Assembly (NCBI GenBank): GCA_038142005.1
Contig: JAYQJE010000001.1
Location: forward strand, 248,001 to 312,000
Direction: 5' to 3'
Origin: SHAN690 sp023262195
GTDB taxonomy: Bacteria; Bacteroidota; Bacteroidia; Flavobacteriales_G; Salibacteraceae
Length of the DNA: 64,000 nt
Below the pieces are notes generated by a model that worked only from the letters and a program-made list of their open reading frames with translations, did not search any database and was not told the origin of the DNA. Numbering within the stretch: the first letter of the stretch is position 1; each line of letters opens with the position of its first letter. The position numbers and the translations under genes were made by a program. Below, piece by piece: positions 58,445 through 64,000 of the stretch.

Positions 58445-59329
58445 TTAAATTAAGTACAACAATTGAATTACTGGTAGATAAACAAACGAGGCGAACATGA
58501 GTTTAAGTGCGGCTTCATCTGACCGCTTTCTGTAGAGATCTATAGCGAACCAAAGAAAGGCCAGACCTGCGATGCTTACGGTGACCATTCTTATCCAATC
58601 CATTTCGGTAAATACAATCGGTGTGAGGCTGATTGGGATTAAAGACACGGTATACAGCAAAATATACATGGCAGACACTTTGCCTTTTCCTTGGCTTGAA
58701 GGCAGCAGTTTAAATCCTGCTTTTGAATAGTCCCCATTTGCTTTCCAAGCGATGGCCCAGAAATGAGGGAATTGCCACATAAACTGAGCAGCAAAGAGCA
58801 CTCCAGGGATTAAACCAAAGTCTCCGGTGTAAGCAACGTAACCCAACATGGGAGGAATTGCGCCAGGAAAGGCTCCAACGAAAACCGCAATAGAACCAAC
58901 GCGCTTTAGCGGAGTGTAAACCGCTACATAACTAAAGAGTGCCAAGGCCCCAAGTATTCCGCTCAACGGATTCAACCCAAACCATAATATGAGTAAACCA
59001 ACCACTCCTGCAACAGCCGCCACAATCAACGCTTCGGAGACCTCCATCCTACCGTCAGGTATGGGTCGGTCTTGTGTTCGATTCATCAGTTTGTCGTAAT
59101 CGCGTTCGATGATTTGATTAAATGCATTGGACGAACCCGTGACTAAAAACCCGCCAACAATCAGCCAAAGAATGTGCATGATGTTGGCTCCGGAAATATC
59201 GACTGCAAAAAAGTAACCGGTAAGCGCACTAAATACCACAAGCGAAGCCAATCGCATTTTAGTAAGCTGCGCGTAGTCAGATATTTTGCTTCGAGCTGGA
59301 GATTTTATTGCTGCCGTTTGAGCTTTCAT
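58445..59329 (-). CDS. ctaB: Protoheme IX farnesyltransferase (heme O synthase)
   Basis: CtaB attaches a farnesyl group to heme b, making heme O for the oxidase. The 294-residue UbiA-family protein has nine or so membrane helices, the first Asp-rich motif NAFNQIIERDYDKLMNRTQDRP and the second region YTPLKRVGSIAVFVGAFPGAIPP. It leads the minus-strand oxidase unit. Subunits I and II are not in this window. Confidence 0.95.
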   Translation of the reverse strand: MKAQTAAIKSPARSKISDYAQLTKMRLASLVVFSALTGYFFAVDISGANIMHILWLIVGGFLVTGSSNAFNQIIERDYDKLMNRTQDRPIPDGRMEVSEALIVAAVAGVVGLLILWFGLNPLSGILGALALFSYVAVYTPLKRVGSIAVFVGAFPGAIPPMLGYVAYTGDFGLIPGVLFAAQFMWQFPHFWAIAWKANGDYSKAGFKLLPSSQGKGKVSAMYILLYTVSLIPISLTPIVFTEMDWIRMVTVSIAGLAFLWFAIDLYRKRSDEAALKLMFASFVYLPVIQLLYLI

Positions 59330-59339
59330 TTTCGCTTTG

Positions 59340-59347
59340 CAAATGTA
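59340..59347 (-). promoter_or_regulatory. Putative -7 element of the ctaB operon
   Basis: TACATTTG on the minus strand matches TAnnTTTG, 11 bases before the ctaB ATG. The leader would be only a few bases. No clear -33 box is present. Confidence 0.4.
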
Positions 59348-59406
59348 TTCACCAAGATTAGTTTTTGTTTGATTCTACTTCAGTTTTTCGACTACGTTTG
59401 ACCGCT

Positions 59407-60525
59407 GTGGCTGGCATCTATGTCCATATCCCATTTTGCAAGCAGGCGTGTACCTACTGCGATTTTCATTTTTCGACCAACCTTTCCAATCAAGACCAGC
59501 TTACGCAGGCAATTTGTTTGGAGATTGAACAGCGCAAAAAGGAACTCGACTCAAAGCCACAAACGCTTTATTTCGGTGGTGGATCACCGTCCATTCTTTC
59601 GGATCACAACATGATCTTATTAATGGAACAATTAAACCGCCATTTTGATTTATCGCAGCTGACAGAAACGACCATTGAAACCAATCCTGACGACCACAGT
59701 GAGGAGAAACTCGCCTTCTGGAAATCCTTGGGATTTGATCGTTTAAGCATTGGTATTCAGTCGTTTGTAGAGCGAGATTTACGCTGGATGAATCGCGCTC
59801 ATTCTGCCCATGAAGCCGTCACCTGTGTGGCCAAAGCCGCAGAAGCTGGATTTGAAAAACACACTATTGATTTGATCTATGGTATCCCGAATCAATCGAT
59901 GAAAGAATGGGAAAGCAACATTGGCAAAGCCATTGATCTTGGTGTAAACCACATCAGCGCATACTGCCTTACGGTAGAAGCAAAAACCGCTCTGGCGCAT
60001 CGGGTGAATAAGGGACTGGATCATGAAAAATCGCACGAGGTGATTGAGCAGGAATTTCATTTATTACAGGACCATCTGAAGCGCGCTGGGTTTCGACAAT
60101 ACGAGCTGTCAAATTTTGCCAAACCCGGATTCGAAGCCGTGCACAATGCCAATTACTGGTCAGGAAAACCCTATCTCGGACTTGGCCCATCGGCTCATTC
60201 GTTTGATGGCGAAAGCAAAAGGCGCTGGAACGTGGCAAATAACATGAAATACATCAAAGGTGTGCCTTCAAATAGCTACACGGAAGGCGAAACATTGACC
60301 GAAACCGATCGAGTAAATGAGCAGCTAATGACCAGTTTGCGCACCGCTGTGGGTTTAGAGAAAGTAAATATTTCCGACATCCATTGGGATCAAATAATGC
60401 GGCAGGTTGATCAGATGCCCGCTGCGCTACAAGCGATGCTCGACATTGATGAAATTGGGATAAAAACTAAACCAAAGCACTGGCTTATGAGCGATGCCGT
60501 AATTAGGGAGCTAATGATTGCTTAA
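59407..60525 (+). CDS. hemW: Radical SAM protein HemW (heme chaperone)
   Basis: HemW is related to oxygen-independent coproporphyrinogen III oxidase but is thought to bind and transfer heme. From GTG 59407 (MAGIYVHIPFC, the common family start) it has 372 residues, the radical SAM cluster motif CKQACTYC and FGGGSPSIL. The extra Cys of true HemN is not seen. A TTG at 59365 is an alternative start. It diverges from ctaB, which is also a heme gene. Confidence 0.9.
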   Translation: MAGIYVHIPFCKQACTYCDFHFSTNLSNQDQLTQAICLEIEQRKKELDSKPQTLYFGGGSPSILSDHNMILLMEQLNRHFDLSQLTETTIETNPDDHSEEKLAFWKSLGFDRLSIGIQSFVERDLRWMNRAHSAHEAVTCVAKAAEAGFEKHTIDLIYGIPNQSMKEWESNIGKAIDLGVNHISAYCLTVEAKTALAHRVNKGLDHEKSHEVIEQEFHLLQDHLKRAGFRQYELSNFAKPGFEAVHNANYWSGKPYLGLGPSAHSFDGESKRRWNVANNMKYIKGVPSNSYTEGETLTETDRVNEQLMTSLRTAVGLEKVNISDIHWDQIMRQVDQMPAALQAMLDIDEIGIKTKPKHWLMSDAVIRELMIA

Positions 60526-60554
60526 TTCTACACCACAATTATTATTCTTGACTC

Positions 60555-61262
60555 ATGAATTTAAAGGAAGGCATCGACATTTCCATCCCCTACCGCACCA
60601 GTGAACAGGCCACCTCTGCGTGGTATGTAGATCCAATCAAGATCGAGCCGGTGAATGGCGATGGATTTGTGGGCAGTGTGAGGCAGGGAGGCTCGGTCAA
60701 CTTTAACGACATCACGCTCAACCCCCATGGAAATGGCACACACACCGAGTGTGTTGGGCATATCGCTCCAGAGTGTTTTAGTGTGAATCAACACATGAAT
60801 CAATGGTTTTTTGAAGCGCTGCTCATCACCATCGAGCCTGAGAAAATGGAGGAGGATTGGGTGATTACAGCAGACCAAATACAAAAGACTGTTGGAAATG
60901 AGCGACCAGAGGCATTGGTGCTGCGCACTTTGCCTAATGAGGAAAACAAATTACAGCGTAACTACAGCAATTCAAACCCAGCTTACTTAGAAGCTAAGGC
61001 GTGTGAATGGATGGCGAACAATGGTATTGATCATCTGCTATTGGACTTACCCAGCGTAGATCGCGAAGTAGATGGCGGAGCTTTGGCCGCCCACCGTGCC
61101 TTTTGGAATTATCCTGAAAATCCGCGCATGAAGGCTACGATCACCGAGTTGATTTACGTTCCGAGCAAAGTGCAGGACGGACAATACTTTCTCAACTTGC
61201 AAGTGGCACCTATTGAAAATGACGCTTCCCCCAGTCGGCCCGTATTGTATAGAAAGGATTAA
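60555..61262 (+). CDS. Cyclase-family (kynurenine formamidase-like) metal-dependent hydrolase
   Basis: This 235-residue protein contains HGNGTHTE at 58-65, a variant of the HxGTHxD metal-binding motif of the cyclase/formamidase family, and DLPSVDREVDGGALAAHRAFW further on, which supplies further metal ligands. Members hydrolyse N-formylkynurenine or related amides and lactones. No tryptophan-degradation genes are nearby, so the substrate is open. It ends 3 bases before the SRAP gene. Confidence 0.85.
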   Translation: MNLKEGIDISIPYRTSEQATSAWYVDPIKIEPVNGDGFVGSVRQGGSVNFNDITLNPHGNGTHTECVGHIAPECFSVNQHMNQWFFEALLITIEPEKMEEDWVITADQIQKTVGNERPEALVLRTLPNEENKLQRNYSNSNPAYLEAKACEWMANNGIDHLLLDLPSVDREVDGGALAAHRAFWNYPENPRMKATITELIYVPSKVQDGQYFLNLQVAPIENDASPSRPVLYRKD

Positions 61263-61265
61263 TGT

Positions 61266-62076
61266 ATGTGCTATAATGCTGCTTATTCTATAGAGAAGAA
61301 TTTGAAACACGCCATTAGCCGTGAGCAAGATCCAAACCTCAAGCGCAAATTGGAAGAGATGCTCGAAAACTGGCGTAAAAATAAACTGCCCTTTGTACCT
61401 CCTATTAGAATTGACGATGTAGTACACTTTTCCAACGCCTTTGAACACGCATTCTTTCCTGCTTTCTATCTAGAAAATGGAGAGCGTCAGCTCGGTTTTT
61501 TCGCTGGGGACTTATTCCAAGATGGTGTAAAGATGAAAAGAAGGCTCTGACACTTTGGAATCAAACCATCAATGCCCGCAGCGAAACCATGTTTGACAAA
61601 CCATCGTTTCGTGCTTCAGCAAAAATCGGAGGTGTGTGATCATCTTGGATGGATTTTATGAATACCATCACATCGGCAAACACAAATACCCATTTTTCAT
61701 TGAACAAAAAGGCAAGCCTATGTATGTAGCTGGCCTATATGAACTCACAGAAATTGATGGCGTGGAATGGCGAACGTTCACCATAGTGACCTGCGATGGA
61801 AACGAACGGATGAAATACATACATAACAATCCAAAAAATCCCGGTCGAATGCCTGTAATACTTGACTATGATCAAGTTGATCTTTGGCTGAATCCTAGAC
61901 CCAACGTTGCATTGGAACAATTAGAGAATACCGTTACCTCAATGTGTACGCCACTGAATGATGCTGATTTAAATGCGTACACCGTGGGGAAACTTCAGGG
62001 CAAACACGGCATTGGGAACGATCCTCGCGCCAGGGAACGGTTTACTTATTTAGAGGTAGAACTCGAGGGTCACTGA
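61266..62076 (+). CDS. SRAP/HMCES-family abasic-site-binding protein; two indels
   Basis: SRAP proteins form a covalent link between Cys2 and abasic sites in single-stranded DNA. The start MCYNAAYS supplies Cys2. After correction the WGLIPRWCKDE motif, NARSETMF (with the conserved Asn and Glu) and IHN...RMPVIL (with the conserved His) appear in order. One T is missing at 61505 and one A in the run 61621-61625. The corrected length is 270 residues. It is a housekeeping DNA-protection gene with no SOS box noticed. Confidence 0.9.
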
Positions 62077-62099
62077 CCCCCGACATTTTCTTGAAGCAG

Positions 62100-62116
62100 A
62101 TTTCTGAATCAGAAAT
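62100..62116. promoter_or_regulatory. Perfect dyad upstream of the Lrp-type gene, possible operator
   Basis: ATTTCTGA and TCAGAAAT flank a single central A, giving a 17-base perfect dyad 42 bases before the regulator ATG. A one-base centre cannot form a hairpin loop, so binding by a dimeric protein is the more likely role. Autoregulation by the adjacent Lrp-family protein is an inference. Confidence 0.5.
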
Positions 62117-62158
62117 AATAATTTTACTTTGCGAGAACCCTCAAAATAATATTCGCTT

Positions 62159-62635
62159 ATGGCTCGGAAATTAGACGCAACAGATCTAAAAATTGTACAA
62201 ATCATGCAACGCAATGGTCGAATCTCTAATCTTGATCTGAGCAAGGAGATTGGCCTCTCCCCTGCGCCTACACTAGGCAGAGTCAGAAACTTAGAAAACA
62301 AACGCATCATTGAAGGATACCACGCCAAAGTAAACTTGGGCAAACTGGGCATTACCGTAAAAGCCCTGATCCAAGTCACGCTGCACCAGCACCGCGGAGT
62401 GAACATTAAAAACTTCATTGATGCGATCATGGAAATTCCTGAAGTAGTCGATTCCTATCAAGTAACCGGTGACTATGATTACCTGCTTCGTGTATTCAGC
62501 AGCAATGTGGAAGAATTAGACCGATTGATCACGCAAAAAATTGGCTCAATTGAAGAGGTAGGACAAATCAAGTCGCATATTATTTTGAGTCACATCAAAA
62601 ACTCGCGGGTTGTTCCCAAGCTCGATTTGGACTAA
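62159..62635 (+). CDS. Lrp/AsnC-family transcriptional regulator
   Basis: This 158-residue protein has an N-terminal helix-turn-helix (LDATDLKIVQIMQRNGRISN, LSKEIGLSPAPTLGRVRNLE) and a RAM/AsnC ligand-binding domain (residues about 65-145, with EVVDSYQVTGDYDYLLRV). Such proteins sense amino acids and act as dimers to higher oligomers. The regulon is unknown; a dyad in its own leader suggests self-control. Confidence 0.93.
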   Translation: MARKLDATDLKIVQIMQRNGRISNLDLSKEIGLSPAPTLGRVRNLENKRIIEGYHAKVNLGKLGITVKALIQVTLHQHRGVNIKNFIDAIMEIPEVVDSYQVTGDYDYLLRVFSSNVEELDRLITQKIGSIEEVGQIKSHIILSHIKNSRVVPKLDLD

Positions 62636-62674
62636 GAATTTTAAGATTGAAAATACTCTAAAGCGAAATTCATC

Positions 62675-63032
62675 TTGGACATAGTAGCCTACAGAGACTA
62701 TTGCTTATCCAAACCCGGAGTTACAGAAGACACGCCCTTCGGGCCCGATGTGTTGGTCATGAAAGTGATGAACAAAATGTTCGCTCTATTCGATATAGAA
62801 AAGTTTGAGAGCGTAAACCTCAAATGTGATCCTGAGCGAGCTTTAGAACTGAGGGCTGAAAATCCAGGAATAACACCTGGATATCACATGAATAAAAAAA
62901 CACTGGAACACGATTGCTTTTGATGGTTCAGTCTCTGATGAATTGATCATCGAATTGACCGATCTTTCTTACGATTTGGTCAGAAAATCGCTGCCCAAAA
63001 AGATGCGAGATGAGCTGGATGAATTGCACTAA
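62675..63032 (+). CDS. MmcQ/YjbR-family protein; 1-base indel
   Basis: This is a small single-domain protein of the YjbR fold with the family motifs YCLSKPGVTEDTPFGPD, VMNKMFALFD and LKCDPERALELR. The frame is broken at the A7 run 62894-62900. Removing one A gives NKKHWNTIAFDGSVSDELI and a 118-residue protein ending at 63032. The start is TTG at 62675. The family has a double-wing DNA-binding-like fold, with no established function. Confidence 0.88.
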
Positions 63033-63095
63033 TTATTCGCTGCTCATCTCACTCAAAGTTTTTCCTTTGCCTTTGCTTAATTAAACGAACTCCAC

Positions 63096-63674
63096 TTGAA
63101 AAACGTCATCCAAATAATCGTTAAGTACTTCATACGTGGGGTGATCTTTTTGGTACCTGTGGTGGCCACAGTTTATGTCATCTTCAAGGCCTTCATTTAT
63201 ATTGATGGGATAATTCCATATGAAATTCCAGGACTTGGTTTGCTCACCCTTTTTGCAACCTTGACCATTTTCGGAGTTTTGGCCAGCACGGTTTTAGCCC
63301 AGCCGCTCATCTTTTGGGGAAATCAGCTGCTGAAAACATCACCACTCATCAAAACGATTTACAGTTCTATCCGAGACTTATTGTCGGCATTTGTAGGCAA
63401 TCAAAAGCGCTTTGATAAACCTGTGCTCGTTAAATTGGTCAAGAATTCATCGGTAGAGAAATTTGGATTTCTTACGTCAGATGACCTTTCTGAACTCGGG
63501 GTGAGCAAAGATAAAGTGGCGGTGTACCTTCCACACAGTTATGCTTTCTCTGGCAATCTTTATATCGTGCCTGCAGAAAATATCACCCCCATAGATGCCT
63601 CTGCTGCTGATGTAATGAAATTCATCGTGAGTGGAGGAGTTAGTTCAGTAAACGATACAGAGAAACTTGATTAA
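63096..63674 (+). CDS. DUF502-family membrane protein
   Basis: This 192-residue protein has two membrane helices (about 12-33 and 45-68), the family segment SPLIKTIYSSIRDLLSAF and a C-terminal cytoplasmic domain with VAVYLPHSYAFSGNLYIVP. The start is TTG at 63096. DUF502 proteins have no firmly assigned role in bacteria. Confidence 0.88.
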   Translation: MKNVIQIIVKYFIRGVIFLVPVVATVYVIFKAFIYIDGIIPYEIPGLGLLTLFATLTIFGVLASTVLAQPLIFWGNQLLKTSPLIKTIYSSIRDLLSAFVGNQKRFDKPVLVKLVKNSSVEKFGFLTSDDLSELGVSKDKVAVYLPHSYAFSGNLYIVPAENITPIDASAADVMKFIVSGGVSSVNDTEKLD

Positions 63675-63690
63675 AGCACTGGTTGGCAAT

Positions 63691-64000
63691 GTGAGCAAGC
63701 ATCAACTTAGCTTGCACGGAATCATATTTCTGTGGGGGTTCACAGGCATTCTTGGTAAGCTTATAAGCATTGATTCTATTTCCATCGTTTGGTGGAGGAT
63801 GACCATCGCATTTATTGGGCTTGTTGCATTCATGTTGGCGACACGAAGGCCGTTAAAAGGTTCGGTGTCTAACGTTGTTAAATACGTTTTTGTCGGCATG
63901 ATCACCGCTGCGCATTGGATCTTCTTTTTTGAAGCCATCAAAGTTTCCAATGTGAGCATCACACTCACCACCTTGGCCAGCACTTCCCTATTCGTAGCAT
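63691..64000 (+). CDS. DMT/EamA-family transporter, N-terminal part
   Basis: The gene runs off the right edge. About 103 residues are visible from GTG 63691, with IIFLWGFTGILGKLISIDS, VWWRMTIAFIGLVAFML and WIFFFEAIKVSNVSITLTTLAS, the opening helices of an EamA drug/metabolite transporter. An in-frame TTG at 63667 is an alternative start that would overlap the DUF502 gene. Confidence 0.82.
   Translation, partial: MSKHQLSLHGIIFLWGFTGILGKLISIDSISIVWWRMTIAFIGLVAFMLATRRPLKGSVSNVVKYVFVGMITAAHWIFFFEAIKVSNVSITLTTLASTSLFVA

Noticed and set aside
1683..62900. Programmed ribosomal frameshifting as a general feature
   Set aside because: Break sites share no slippery heptamer or downstream structure, differ in direction, and lie in ordinary short runs. 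Sequence error is simpler.

Overview
The window is a gene-dense, roughly 40 % GC stretch of a Bacteroidota chromosome, most likely a marine Flavobacteriales/Cryomorphaceae-type bacterium. The evidence is the type IX secretion core (porP, gldK, gldL, gldM, gldN), a gldH-type gliding lipoprotein, a giant SprB-repeat protein with a type A T9SS sorting tail, a Bacteroidota-style dcw cluster with a long-tailed FtsZ, the miaB / sigma-54 activator / lptE / secG / groESL order, and TAnnTTTG-type promoter elements. No rRNA, tRNA, CRISPR array, prophage or insertion sequence was seen.

Layout. 1-3117 (+): nucleotide-sugar genes (a UDP-glucuronate decarboxylase-like tail, wbpD-like, wbpA-like, rfbB). 3255-12640 (-): topA, an apparently catalytically dead ureohydrolase homologue, porP, gldK, gldL, gldM, gldN. 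12806-19275 (+): miaB, sigma-54 activator, lptE, a TPR-like protein, secG, groES, groEL. 19326-21047 (-): a small Kunitz-domain lipoprotein, engB, an alpha/beta hydrolase. 21438-37470 (+): the dcw cluster, mraZ to ftsZ, with an extra gene encoding only a MurD C-terminal-like domain between murD and ftsW. 37638-46270 (+): a repeat protein of about 2,880 residues. 46311-50308: gldH (-), yqeY, a YyaL-type lipoprotein and an unknown secreted protein (+). 50309-55486 (-): DCC oxidoreductase, tsaB, a large unknown membrane protein, a TolC-type protein, a small membrane protein. 55499-59329 (-): heme-copper oxidase genes (ctaB, two subunit III genes, subunit IV, Sco-like, DUF420). 59407-64000 (+): hemW, a cyclase, an SRAP protein, an Lrp regulator, an MmcQ/YjbR protein, a DUF502 protein and a truncated DMT transporter.

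How the genes work together. GldK/L/M/N plus PorP form the secretion motor and periplasmic ring that should export proteins such as the giant adhesin encoded in the same window; GldH is also linked to gliding. The dcw cluster builds peptidoglycan precursors and the divisome. The oxidase block assembles a caa3-type terminal oxidase, although subunits I and II are not here.

Sequence quality. At least 17 genes are interrupted by small indels, about 23 in total. Nearly all lie in short mononucleotide runs and two lie in TA repeats. Correcting each by the inferred 1-2 bases restores a full-length protein and an integral number of codons. I treat these as probable sequencing errors and annotate whole genes. 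One of them creates a false MurC-FtsQ fusion.
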